Shown: positions 22,562 through 34,234 of the stretch, in pieces
Layout of the letters: each line of letters begins with the position of its first letter
Position numbering within the stretch: position 1 is the first letter of the stretch
Origin: Ophioderma brevispina
Taxonomy: Eukaryota; Echinodermata; Ophiuroidea; Amphilepidida; Ophiodermatidae
DNA length: 64,000 nt
Direction: 5' to 3'
Assembly: GCA_023653785.1 (NCBI GenBank)
Contig: JAMKCH010035279.1
Coordinates: forward strand, 1-64,000
Position numbers and translations under genes: made by a program
The notes under the pieces: generated by a model
Seen by the model: the letters and a program-made list of their open reading frames with translations, nothing else
Database searches by the model: none
What the model was told of the DNA's origin: nothing

Positions 22562-23607
22562 TTAAAGAAATCGCTGATAGTGCATTGGTGCCTGAGGAAG
22601 AAGATGGTTCCAGAGGAACTGGTGATGCTGGTTAGAGCTACATACCATGGAGCAAGAACTGTGGTAAGGACCAAATATGGGAAGACCGATGAATTCAACA
22701 TCCAGGTTGGTCTGCACCAAGGGTCAGGATTAAGCCCTTTCCTGTTTACAGTGATACTTGATGTTATCAGTGAAGATTTCAGAGGAGGTCTGCCATGGGA
22801 ATTGTTATTTGCCGATGACTTGGCACTGATGACAGACAGTGAGAAGGAGTTGCAAGATAAATGGAGTAAGTGGCAAGAGGGGATGGAAGGCAAAGGACTG
22901 AAGGTGAATACATCCAAGACAGAAGTGATGGTCAGCACAAGGGGAGAAAGAAAGGCACAAAACAAGGATAGAAATGGTGTCGAACTGAAACAGGTGAACA
23001 AATTCAAGTACCTGGGAGTAACTCTTAGTGAAGAGGGAGGCTCAGCAGCAGCAGTAAGAGCAATAGTAACTGCAGCATGGGTAAAGTGGAGAGAACTGGC
23101 AGGTGTTATTGGTGACAAAAGATGCCAAGGAGACTGAAAGTCAAGGTTTATAACACCATCATCCGTCCAGTGTTGCTGTACGGTGCAGAGTCATGGACAG
23201 TGGGAAGGAAAGAGGAAAGAATTCTGGAAGCAACAGAGATGAGGATGTTAAGGAGGATAAAAGGAGTCACAATAAGGGACAGAAAGAGGAGTGAGGATAT
23301 CAGGAAGGAGTTAGGAGTGAATGATATCAACGAGAAGGTGAGAGAGATCCGAATGAGATGGTACGGTCATGTAATGAGGATGGTGGATGAAGGCCCGGCT
23401 AAGAAAGTGATGAACACTAAGATTGATGGAAAGAGACCTAGAGGAAGACCCAGGAAGCGATGGAAGGACAATGTAAAGCAGGACATGGACCACTTCCAGG
23501 TGAAAAAAGCGGATGCAGGAGACAGACATCTATGGAGGAGGAAGACAAAGGCAGCCGACCCTGTGGATCAGCACCCTGCAGATCAGCGGGAAACCAGGCG
23601 TTAAGGA
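22562..23607 (+). pseudogene. 5'-truncated RTE-like LINE reverse transcriptase with one frameshift
   Basis: The first frame (22580-23137) carries LHQGSGLSPFLF (residues 45-56), FADDLALM (77-84, the catalytic YADD-type motif, nt 22808-22831), LKVNTSKTEVM (about 108-118) and FKYLGVTLS. The second frame (23122-23604) carries VYNTIIRPVLLYGAESWT (residues 9-26), an EMRMLRRIKGV block, MRWYGHVMRM and a basic PRGRPRKRW tail. These are the palm, thumb and C-terminal blocks of RTE-like non-LTR elements that encode a reverse transcriptase for target-primed integration. The two frames join at an A-run near 23117, where a single-base shift separates them. Everything upstream of the palm, including the endonuclease, is missing, as in a typical 5' truncation. 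There is no Cys/His insert, unlike the copy at 60 kb. It ends beside a (GA)n tract. Confidence 0.9.
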
Positions 23608-23624
23608 AGAGAGAGAGAGAGAGA
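23605..23624 (+). repeat. Short (GA)n tract at LINE 3' end
   Basis: An AGAGAG run follows the stop of the LINE frame. RTE-type elements commonly end in short tandem repeats rather than poly(A), so this may be the element's own 3' terminus. Confidence 0.7.
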
Positions 23625-26229
23625 GCTGATAGTAGTTAATTGCATACTTTTGATGAGTAAATTCTTAAGAATATGTTTCATTTGTTATTAAGACTGACCT
23701 GATTTGTAATTATTTAGACATGGATCTTAAACATTTGTATTACAGTATCAATGTTTAATCGACAGGCAACCGTTTCGATTGATTTTTAAAAACATTTAAA
23801 ATTTGAATGACTTGGACTTGTTCTATAGCATCATCTTGTAATGCATTTAAATTATGAACGCCACACCCAATGCATAAAATGTATGTCTTTCGTTTGTTGA
23901 AATCCAAAGTTCGTTGTCCCAATAATTATCTACAACTTTGTTGTAACATAAATAGTTTTCGATTTCTATTTTCTTTTTTATGAAAGTTCGTCGCCCTGAC
24001 CATTATCTAAAATGCCTTTCAATATTATCCATCGTATTCTTTTGCTCGACTGTCCATATTTTGGCGAATGTGGCTTCTTTCCAGATACAAGAATATCGAC
24101 TCCTCTTGAGGGAAATGGCGCCAAATACTTACCGTAGAACGTGGGCCTAATCATTTCCCGAGATGTCTCAATGTCAGGAGTAAAAGACTGTCAATATATG
24201 TCTTTTATATAACATACAATTATCCATCTACCTTTTTAGATGCTTCTCTCCTATAAATATTTCGAGCAGTACATTTGATTTCACTTTAGGTAATAGCAAT
24301 ACCTATATCATTGCGTAATTAAAATAGGCAATAGCAATACCCACATCATTGCGTATTTAAACCAATTCATCTTCACCGACTAGCGGAAACAAAATTCTCC
24401 ATTTTGGTAATACATATGGTAAAACTATTCGCGACGAAGTAAAACCATGAGCAAACATTGAACAGACGATATGTGATCGATGAGTAGCTCAGTGTCAAAG
24501 GTCGGGGCAGATCAATCACCCTGGGAAATGAGCAAAGCAAAATGTCGATGCAGGAAAAAACTCCTATCCTTATACTGAGGAAATAGTCAATTGAATAGGA
24601 ATTTCTTCTCCTGTGTACACATAAAACATGAATCTTTGCATGCTAATATAATATCTATTCTTTAGTAAGTGGTCGAAAAAAGTAATAGATGAATTGCAAA
24701 GACTGTTGGACAGCTCCTTTCTAAAACAGACCCAGAAGGAGTTACAAAATAAGTTGTGACATCATAATAATAATGTTATTTATTTAAATCACTCAAAATT
24801 AAAGACGTAATGACGGCGAAAACAAATCTGCGAAAACAATATGTGCCCAGCATCACACAAGTCAACCGTGAATACTGAACATATTCGGATACTTATTGAT
24901 ATAATAATGATAATCACTCTAACTGTGTTCCAACAAAAACAGTAATTGTTTCTAGCCCTTTTGTTGGCATTATTTAGAAAGCTATAGCGTTATATATGTA
25001 CAATTAGAGTGTTTTTGAAAAACGTGCTACGAGTTGGGCGAGTTGCCACGAAGCATAACCAAATTATTTTGGCTCTTTACTCATATAATTGCATCTCGTG
25101 TGAAATTGTCAAGAGTAATAGTAAGAGAAGTATTAACCCTTTATACGATTTGTATTCAGGCGTTTTTCTGGTATTACAGAATGTAGTTAACGATTGGAAA
25201 TATTTTGCGGCATTTAAAATCTCCCGTTTGGCTTCTATTTACAATTTTGTTCACAAAATGTACACTTTTTCAACAATTTCACCCCTTTTGAATGCCCGGT
25301 TGCTAATGCGTTTGTAAATTCACATTAGTCAGATTGTACAATGTATGTAATAAAATCCAATGCAACTCATAATCCATCATTTATTACTGGATAATTCGTT
25401 TCACTTGGGAGTGAAAGAAAGAAAAAAAAAACACATCAGTCGGTTAGCCATGGAATTTGTGCACTAAAATAAACTCTCTCTCTTTGTACTGAGAAGCTTC
25501 GAACATTCTTTGTTTCATGAGCTCAAAACAGTATCCCCTCAACGACCCTCGTTACTCGGTACCACTTCGGCGGATTAAACAAAATGTAGCCATAGCGGAA
25601 ATGACGTAGAATGATATTGATAGACCAAATGCCTGCGTTCGCGCTTTTGGCTGAATTTTTACTTCCTGTTGCTGAGATTTAATTGTATCGCTTCAATGTT
25701 AAATCTACGGTCAACTTTGGATGCTGACCAGCCAGCATTAAAACCTGGGATGACGTCATAGAAATGAAGTTCAGTCAGCGAACTTGTCAATAGTGACCTC
25801 TCTATGGATGATTCGATAGAATTACAATGCACGTACACAAAAGGTGCTATATTTTTATAAAATTAAATTCGGAATTATTAGGCAAAGTAGAGAATATACA
25901 CCGGTGAATTTAAAATAACACAGTATTAATATTGACTGCATATGAGTGTTTATGTCACATGGTCAAATTAGGGAAGTTTCGTGGCAATGATCACGGTGCA
26001 CTTCGCAATGTTATTTAAAACTCAACTTTGTATATACTTCCCCTATTTTGAACACCTTAAAGGTTAGCACCCAAAATTTAATAATCATACAAAGAATCAT
26101 TTATTGCCTCTTCGTGAAAGGAAACGAAGAATGCGCTGCCATGCCTAGAACGCTGCCTATCTACAACATTGAAAATGTTCTCTGGGGATGGCCAGCCTAC
26201 GTTAGTGTTGAAAAAGAAAAAAACACTTG
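23625..26229. other. No recognisable gene
   Basis: Two ~38-bp tandem units around TAATAGCAATACC lie at 24286-24362. A 102-codon plus frame (25009-25317) has no recognisable domain. I see no splice-exon pattern I would defend. Confidence 0.4.
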
Positions 26230-26305
26230 AGCTTGGCCAGACGGATTCGAACCAGCGACCTTCGTATTACTAGCACGACGCTCTTGCCAACTGAGCTATC
26301 AAGCC
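26230..26305 (-). tRNA. tRNA-Thr(AGT)-like gene or pseudogene
   Basis: On the minus strand GGCTTGA begins the acceptor arm. Next come GCTC...GAGC (D stem), an anticodon stem TCGTG/TACGA around loop CTAGTAA (anticodon AGT, threonine), and a T loop GGTTCGAATCC, which is a perfect pol III B box. A box: TAGCTCAGTTGG. The T stem has a mismatch and a wobble, and the acceptor pairs (GGCTTG with CAAGCT) only if three extra bases are allowed after the T stem. It is therefore more likely a decayed tRNA or the head of a tRNA-derived SINE than a working tRNA. A T7 run 11 bases downstream would terminate pol III. Confidence 0.6.
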
Positions 26306-26393
26306 AGGGTTGGAAGAGGAGCGATATATATTATCTATAGGTGTTAGTCCGAAAGATTAATAAATATTAAAATTTCAAACAAATATAAATCGT

Positions 26394-27207
26394 ATATGGC
26401 TCTGGTTTTTTTAACATATACCAAAAGTGTCAACCAAGGGGGTGAAAATTAAAGTGCATTGTAGTGACTTTTCTTATACTATTTTTCAACTTGGACAAAC
26501 CATATTTTATGAAAATAAATGAGTTGAGGCTTAATCTTACTTTGATTATGTGTTACAGCTATGAGATGTAGAGCAAAACCTCCATTTTCTGTTAAAACAC
26601 CTTTAATGACAAGACAACATTCAAGCTCCCATTGCTTTTACATATTGATGACCCAAGTAACATAAATATGGGTGGAAATATCAAACACAAGGTCTTATTT
26701 ATGCCAAATTTTCATATTCCTGTGGTGACTAGAAATTTTTTTACAGCCAAAGGAATGCAAAATTCCTCATAATTTACTGGGTTGACATCAAAAAGTTTGT
26801 CTAAAAAGTTTTAAAAGAGGCTTAATCTTGGTATTACTTCATGTGTGCATACAACGAACTGAGGCAATTTCTTGCACCAAACAATTTTGAAAACCTCCAC
26901 TAACTTAAAAATTCTGATTGATCCTTTCCTGTGTTGTGGACGTTACATCATGTCAACAATGCCTTTTGTTGTACCTCTTTCAAGTCATTTACATTGTGTA
27001 AATTTATAACCTGTCAAGTTTTTTAAGCATAACTCTTTATGCAAACTAACATTTTACATCCCAAAAGGTATATTACAATGCCGACTAGTAAATATATTTG
27101 ATGATAAAGTTTCTAATTTCAATTTCCTATGTATTTAGCACATACTCTACTGCATTCTCCTTTCAAAGAATAAAATGTAATCATTTCTTTTCAAAAGTTT
27201 TAACTTT

Positions 27208-27259
<52 letters not shown>

Positions 27260-29421
27260 TCACTTTTACATCTCAAATACATAAAAATATTCTATATACT
27301 GTTGGTGTTGCGGACGTTTACATTTTATCTCATTGCCTTACACTACTACTGATTGCGACTGTTCTAGACCGATCAAAACATTGGCAGACATTCCTTTTGT
27401 GGTCTAATACTTCTTATTAGTTTGAACATTTTAATCTGGAACGCCTAAAACTTAAATATTGGTACTTTTACAGGACTCAAATTAGTTTAAATACCAGATT
27501 TGAGGGGTATTAACCACAGCACTCATTTGATGCTAAATGGGATAGTTAATCCCCTTGTTGAAGAGTCAATTATCTTGGAACAAGCAGTTTCATGTAACCT
27601 AAATAGCTGAAATCACTACTGAATCTGTAGATATTTCTTAAATTTACTTTTGGAGAACACACAGTTACAATAATATCATTCGTAACCTTTTGAGCTAATT
27701 GTTTGCTTAAAATCTCCAAAACAAATTCAAAGGGATTCACTGTTTGTTGCACTATTGGTATGCTCGCATGGTTTGACCCTCAAAATTCAACATAAAGAGG
27801 TTTGTTGATCAATTAAAATTATGTTTTCCTTCACCTATCCTAGCATTAGCAACATAGCAACTACAGCATGGGAATATTAAGTGTTGACAAGGTGTAACGA
27901 CGTCGCACATTTCTATACTCTGTTTAAGTTTATTTTTGTGTATTTAATAGCTTTGTAATTTTGTCTTGTTTTTCCTTTAATGTTTTAACAAATTAATTTA
28001 ATCTTTTAATTTTTGCCAAATAAATTAAACGCATACCAGGTCATCTAAGAGTCTACGCACTGAGCCAATGCTGATCCACCTGTCAACATTCAAATGTCAC
28101 GTCCGCAACAAAAGCAGTGAGCAGTGCCCTGTGATAAGTGTACTTGCTAACAGAAATGAAAAAATAGTTAAATTTATGAATTAGGTCATCTTGAACCCTT
28201 TACTCTTTATAGCTTAATATACAGCTCTACATGATAAAACGTAATGACAAATCGCGTTAAATAAATGGTTAAAATTAACAATTAAAATCAAAGTAAAAAA
28301 ATGCACATTTTTTCACTTAAAATCATTACAGAGGGCTTATTTCGTGTCAAATTATTAAACGTAGATTTGAGTAAAATAATAATACACGTTGCCAATTCTG
28401 TTGTAAACTACTCAAGAAATGCCTTCAAATAGCCTATTTTGCCGTCAACAGTAACACCAATATCGTCCGCAACACATTTTGCTAACTAACATTTAAATTA
28501 GTAAAAAAGACAAGTAAAATATTAGTGTGTTAAGAAGTTCTTTTCTTATTACTCAAATCATCTGGTACATGTAACAAATACAAACATCTTCTGGATTCTC
28601 CCTTTTATAACAAAAACCTCGATGCTGTGTTGCGGACGTTACTAGCGTTGCGGACGTTACAAGTGTGGACGGAAAAATGCAATGGCATCATACGGGTAAA
28701 AGTTTGATAGGTGGGGATCTACTGCCTGGTTCTGTGGGAAGTGTGGTTAAGGCTTTTATTTTAAATAGACCACTTAAATACAAGTCAAGTAGTTTCACCT
28801 AGGTAACAGAATGTAATGTGGCGGACGTTACAAAATTGTTAAGGAAAATTACCTTTTTATAGGAAGTGCATATTTTTTTTTTAAATAATGCGACTCAAAT
28901 TCATTTTGTTTCAAATATTGTTTGTATATATGAACCTATTTATACAAGCCAGTAATTAACATAACCACCTTGCTCTAATTTTAAGGGCAATGGTCAGCTA
29001 AATTTAGTGTAAAATTTGTTTGACGGAAAATGTAACGTCCGCAACACTCATTTTTAATTGACCGGCTCTTTTAGAATAGAGAAACGTAGGGTGTCCATTA
29101 TCTTTGGGAAGTTCTAACATGGTACAGATTGCCTATGATGAAATATGAATATCCATGTTATTCTTGTTTTCAATGGCAAATCATACCCATTGTACTCTTT
29201 GTTGGGTTGCAAAATTCCGCCAACATTTGGCTGTAAGCATGTCCCATACGCACACAGGAGGAATCACCCAAACTTTTGTTTAAGCTCTGTATGGGAGCTT
29301 AGCTAGGTCTATCCTTAATATACCATCACAATAATTCAGCTTGCTGATGCACTTTTTAGTGGGGCTCCTCAAAGTGTCAATAAGCTTTTTGGGTGTTGTT
29401 AAAAAAAACCAGAGCCATATG
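26394..29421. mobile_element. ~3.0-kb inverted-repeat element with dispersed 15-mer, class unknown
   Basis: The left boundary ATATGGCTCTGGTTTTTTTA at 26395-26414 is matched in reverse complement at about 29401-29420. Similarity continues inward (AACA, then ACC, AAAAG and TGACAC/GTGTCAA blocks) for roughly 50 bases. Inside lie eight copies of TGTTGCGGACGTTAC or close variants. Five are on the plus strand, at 26932, 27306, 28628, 28646 and 28817; three are on the minus strand, at 28096, 28462 and 29032. A run of 45 A occupies 27212-27256. There is no open frame beyond about 85 codons and no transposase motif, so it would be non-autonomous. Alternatively the inverted ends may come from two independent copies of a short repeat. 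Confidence 0.55.
27212..27256 (+). repeat. Poly(A) run of 45
   Basis: Uninterrupted A tract inside the 3-kb element. It could be a retroposed poly(A) tail or a simple expansion; no element body was recognised immediately upstream. Length in this assembly may be unreliable. Confidence 0.9.
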
Positions 29422-30751
29422 TAAATATACCGTTTCTAACAAATCGTGTCTTCTTTGCATGTAAATAATTCTTGTCCACATCACTTGTATGAAACACCTT
29501 AGCTGAAATTTTGGCGAGAGGAATAAGAACAGGTGGGGGAAAACAGCGTAGACGCTAGGGTAGGGAAGTTGGAGGAAAAAAGTGAATAGCGCCAGGAACA
29601 AAAGAGGGAACAGGAAGATCTCTTTCCTCTCCTATTGGCCCCAATCTTGTAATACATTGTAATAAATTTCGATCTGGAATACTTATACACAGTACACATG
29701 ACTTTATTATACACACCTATACATCCATTCACAATACATTTAAAAACAATTCATATTATTGTTAAAATGAGCCAGTTCTTAGACAACTGTCCTTAACCTG
29801 TCCTTGGGTGACGGGCTTTCTTTAACGGAATAAATTGCAATATTATTTTTGTACTTCATTCATTATTTTTGGTAATGAGGGTGACGGGCTTTCTCTTATA
29901 TTAAAACATTTAATTCGCTTGTGGGGACTTATTTGTTAAAAAAAAGTCCCCACAAAGAAAAAAAAGTCCCCATAAGGACATCGTGTATCGTAAACACAAA
30001 CACACACACACGCACAACACACCCACAGACTCTGATGCACACAAGGAGGGTGCAGTAATTTCCACTGACGATATATTATAAAGCTGAGGTGAAATGCAAT
30101 GGGTGTATGCGGCCTAAGGATACTGCCATAAATTAGTTGATATAGTTGATTCAATTACATGGATTGCTACTGAACGTGACCTGTTACATAATTCAAAGGT
30201 ATACACGTAGAGAAGGTATAAACATTAAAAGGTTGGATGTTTTTATTTTAAAAGTCGAAGTGTATTATCTGAAAAGTCTAAGGATACTTTCAGAAGCTAC
30301 CTTTATTATCTGGAATGATTTATCGGTTATTCATGATCTATTGGTTGTAAAACACTATGATCGGCATTGCCGATCGTCATTTACAACGAACGTAAAAAAG
30401 CCCGGTAGAGGGTGTTTATTTAATTTAATACTTTGTCTGTAATTTGTCAAACATAAGGGTTCGTTGTAACTTGAAGTTATTTATAGTCCCCGGACTCATA
30501 GCACCTACAAGGTTAAAGAAATACGGCAATCGATTCAGTCGACTCTTTCCGCAACATTAGTTTCATCACGCTTATTCCTTTGTCGTCTATGGAGCCGGCT
30601 AATGCTCCCCGGCCGACTATATTTCTCACCCCGGGTTTTAGGTGTTAAACTGATATTTTTCCTTAATAAAATAAGATGAGTGAAAAAAAAAGTACCCATA
30701 CCTATCCTGCTGAATTAGCGGTTGAGAGTAAATTGGGGGACAATGTATAAT
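29422..30751. other. No gene; small repeats
   Basis: GGGTGACGGGCTTTCT occurs at about 29806 and again at about 29879. A hairpin TTGTGGGGACTT ... AAGTCCCCACAA lies at 29919-29956, and an (AC)n tract at 29996-30025. The rest is unassigned. Confidence 0.55.
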
Positions 30752-31117
30752 TAAAGACCCTATCAGTGATTTGGCTAAATCATCAAATCGAAAAATCATC
30801 AAAATCAAGATTTTTAACATGTATGTAACAAGTACGGTGCCTACATACCCTTACCCTGCAAATGATAAGACCACGAGCAACCTAATAAGGACCGAATCCG
30901 TAGATTTTAGTCATTACTGTCCGTTCGGACACTTACAAACACGTAATTGAATTGGGGATCGTATCTTGGAACACCTGCCGTTTTCTTTCTTTGCCGTTTT
31001 CTGGCAATTCTAAACAGCTGGAAAAGTGTACTTAGAAATTCTAACAGACTTATCCTTCACTTTGAAGCTATTCCTGCGAAATTTCAAAATATTTTTCAAA
31101 TCACTGATGTGTCTTTA
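30752..31117 (+). mobile_element. TA-flanked MITE family, copy A (366 bp)
   Basis: The left end TAAAGACCCTATCAGTGATT pairs with the right end AATCACTGATGTGTCTTTA, and the outer TA on each side fits a Tc1/mariner-type target duplication. Internal order: CAAATGATAAGACC, CAACCTAATAAGGACC, TTTAGTCATTACTGTCCG, ACACGTAATTGAATTGGGGA, TTATCCTTCACTTTGAAG. The same order occurs in the copies at 35556 and 44079, and in part at 2268. Non-coding. Confidence 0.85.
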
Positions 31118-32556
31118 CGTTCATTACTTTCTTTCTGAAAATAATTTAAAACACGTAGTTTATTTTGGTATCAACGCGTGACAGCTTTTTTAAGTCCATT
31201 TTAAGATTTTTTACCTGTACCATAAAAAGTAATCCGATCAACAAAATAGCCGAATAACATAATTTGAGTGATATGATCGAGATAAAAAAAAGATGCACAC
31301 ACCAACCAAACACACAAAACCAGTCCACACACGCAAACCAAAAGAAACACAACGAAATCACAACCATGTAGAGAAAATAAAGGATATCGACCATAATCTA
31401 GTTGAAACGATATTTTAAGAGGGAAATGGAATCTAATCCACACAATGGTGCCCAAGGCTAGTGAAGTTAACCAGTTGATACAGTTGATTCAATTTGATTT
31501 ATACTTTGGGATTGCTAATGTAAAGGACTCGTTGAACCTTTCTTCCAATAGCAAAATGCACTCAATTGCCTTTATCCTCAGACGGATTCTTGAAACTTAA
31601 AGTAGTAGCAAATCATGATCAACTTCAGGACTAGGCACAAAGCATTATAGGAATTTAGTACATGCATTTGTAGCTCAATCGGGGATTATCTGTACTCTTG
31701 ACATTTAGGTGGTAGGTGATTTAAATTATCTATCCATTTAAGTGGCATTTGCTGTTCTCGACAAGAGAAGACATTAATGTTTTACTTGCTAAATATGGAA
31801 AGCTAAATTAAATGCGGTGACGTGCCAAGCCTTGTTGCAGGGTTTTGCCGACCAATGGTCATGAAATGATGGAATTATATTCGAAACTGGACGATGCATA
31901 CATGTTATTACGTATATGATGTTTTGGAGAACATGACATGTTATTTGTTAACTGTGAATGGTTGGCTTTGATTGTGAAAAAGAAATTTTTTTGTTGCTTC
32001 AAAGTTTTCATGTATGCATATTTTGTTATTGAATTTGTGACTGTTGCGGTTGTTGACTTTGTCGTATTTTTTACTATTTTGGCATTTGTTATGAGTTTTT
32101 AATGTTTGGAGCTTGGCGTTGTTGAGGCGATTAATTTCTTCGTTTGAAACGATCGTGCATATACGGCGTGCAGATTGAGGGATGATTGAATTGGTGTGAC
32201 GTGGGTGGCATGATTTGAAATGTATGTATGATGTGTGTCTGTTGGTTTATATTATCGGATAAATGTTGTCGTTTCATTAATGGAAACCAAAATGTCTAAG
32301 AAGGGAATTTTGGTGTTGCTGGTGTTGCAAGTGAAAGATATATGGGATGCAGTTTGTTGAGAATATTAGTGAGGGATGGATGGTACCAAACCGAATCGCC
32401 ATATTGCGAAGCAAGCGTCTAGGTAACGGAATCAATTTCCTTAAAGTATGCACCAGCTTTCTCACAATAATTGGATTCGATTTGATCATAGAATTGTTTC
32501 CACATATGCCACAGAGAGGGTGGCGTATGTTCCAGCCATTTTGGAACTCATACCCG
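31118..32556. other. No recognisable gene
   Basis: AT-rich. Short minus-strand frames at 31146-31455 encode hydrophobic, low-complexity peptides and overlap each other, so they are not credible genes. Confidence 0.4.
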
Positions 32557-33066
32557 CAGGGCCGTAGCCGGGGGTGGGGGAGGTGGGGGGATTGTGTGTG
32601 TGTGTGTGGGGGGGGGGGGGTGCGGGGGTGCGACGCCCCCCCCCCCAAAAAAAAAAGGACAAAGGTCCGTTTTGTATGTTGAAGGTCCGTTTTGTATGTT
32701 GAAGGTCCGCTTTGTCATGTTGAAGGTCCGCTTTGTCATGTTGAAAGTCCGCTTTGTTATGTTGAAGTTTAAGTTACCGCCTGTCTAAAAGTTGTTGTTT
32801 TAAGGGTTCGGTTACCTGAATGACTATTGGCCAATACCCTGGTCAATACTACTGCATTACGCATTACTGCTAGTATTTACTCTTTTTTTGCAACGGGCGA
32901 TGTACGAATTTCGTCTCTCCCCCCACTCTTCAGAGTTTGAGGCGACGATTAAAAAATAGGTCAACCCGGCGAGCGCACGATCCGAAAAAAAAAAACTAGA
33001 TTGTCACAAAAAACGTCGACTTCTGCAAATCCGCACCCCCCAATAAAATTCCTGGACTACGGGCCT
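32557..33066. mobile_element. hAT-like MITE (510 bp) carrying a minisatellite
   Basis: The left end is CAGGGCCGTAGCCGGGGGTG; the right end, on the minus strand, is CAGGCCCGTAGTCCAGG followed by a GGGGGGTGCGG block that mirrors the left G-run and TGCGGGGGTGCG. CAGGnnCGTAGnC ends are characteristic of non-autonomous hAT elements. G, C and A homopolymers (32586-32656) flank a 20/21-bp tandem repeat. No convincing 8-bp duplication was seen. It resembles the element at 52306-52570 in ends and in GGACC-containing interior. Confidence 0.65.
32664..32766 (+). repeat. Five-unit 20/21-bp minisatellite
   Basis: Two 20-bp units GGTCCGTTTTGTATGTTGAA are followed by three 21-bp units GGTCCGCTTTGT(C/T)ATGTTGAA-like. 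Because 21 is a multiple of three, the minus strand reads MTKRTFN repeatedly, which should not be mistaken for a gene. Confidence 0.95.
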
Positions 33067-33197
33067 GAAGACCGTTCTTAATTTGTTAATTGGGTGTGTA
33101 GTGGTTGTTATGATATATACCCCGGATATTATATATACATTTAATGAAGTTTCATTTCTGTTTGTGAAGGACAATTTTAATAAGTTTTGTGATGGTA

Positions 33198-33998
33198 TCA
33201 TGATATCGAGTACAGCCCATCAAAAACTGACTGATATTGCCTTCTAACTTCACCCTTGTTTTGTTTGTGATACTTAAGATGACCTCTTTCAAAGCGTTGC
33301 ACAAGTGGAGAGTGGTGATTCTTTTGAAGAAAGTGCACTATTTGCATCTCAAATTCACAGTCATTTTCATTTTTTTTCAAGGTCACTTATGAGATTAGGC
33401 AAATCCTTTTCCGATCTTTTGAGTTTCTATAATAAAGTGTAATCCCTTCCTCTCCTCGAATTTGGAATCCGTTTGGATGAAAGTTGCGTTTTTGCATAAT
33501 TGATGCTTGGGCCTATTGAAAATGAAAAGAAAAGTTTCACAAAATGAATTTTGCCCTACTGGCAGTAATCGCCATATCTCTGGGATTGCAACAACAACGG
33601 GATGGAACAAATTCATATAAAAGATGGCTTGCTTCTTCTTTTAGATAGTACATTTCTTTCATTTCAAATATAATGGATGAAAACGACATTGGTATTGTGG
33701 GCCATTTTTGAGAACATTTTGTAATCACGCAAGCCCAACACAAGGCTGCGGTGTTTATCCCGCAGGCAACGTGATTTGTCATTTCAACCCTGAGCAAACT
33801 GGTAAACCTAATTACGGCCCGCTCTACTCCTTGTGCATTTAAACTGGCAGTCCTCCTGGATGACTTTGCCATAGACTGACTTATTATAACCAGCCTTTTT
33901 AGTTTTTTGTAGGTCATTCCAATCAAAGAGTGATGCTTTGTAACAACTGCCATTATCCAGACATTGAAGAATGCACCAGTTGTTAGAAATTTGTTCAC
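33198..33998 (-). other. Run of unrecognised minus-strand frames
   Basis: Three frames follow one another on the minus strand (33998-33537, 153 codons; 33616-33395; 33386-33198), which is more open sequence than elsewhere in the window. The peptides have no motif, membrane segment or family that I recognise. They could be a decayed transposon gene, an exon cluster or chance. A 27-bp tandem duplication at 33963-34020 lies at the start of the longest frame. Confidence 0.15.
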
Positions 33999-34020
33999 AA
34001 CACCAGTTGTTAGAAATTTG
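33963..34020. repeat. Two-unit ~27-bp tandem repeat
   Basis: CACCAGTTGTTAGAAATTTG occurs at about 33963 and again at about 33991, separated by TTCACAA. Confidence 0.85.
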
Positions 34021-34234
34021 TTACAATGTCTTTGATATGGAGTAATAATGTCATTTTTCTTTTATCAACCATTTTGGGATAGAATATTGGAAGGACAGAT
34101 TTTTATTTGCACAACTTATAAACAATAGTATGCAATTCATCATCACTAAAGTCAGTCTTTAAAAATCGCTTTATAATCCTGCGTTTTAATTGACACACTC
34201 TGTATAGTAGCTCCGAGATCATGGCCTGTATTAA

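Noticed and set aside
22555..23118. 187-codon minus-strand frame
   Set aside because: It is the antisense shadow of the RTE-like reverse transcriptase, whose catalytic blocks are on the plus strand.
24480..24540. TAGCTCAGTG motif resembling a pol III A box
   Set aside because: No B box follows at a suitable distance and no cloverleaf can be drawn.
26394..29421. CRISPR-like interpretation of the repeated 15-mer
   Set aside because: Copies are irregularly spaced, on both strands and in eukaryotic-type DNA; there are no uniform spacers or cas genes.
32548..32788. Frames with repeated MTKRTFN or VRFVMLK peptides
   Set aside because: They are translations of the 20/21-bp minisatellite inside a hAT-like MITE, not a repeat protein.
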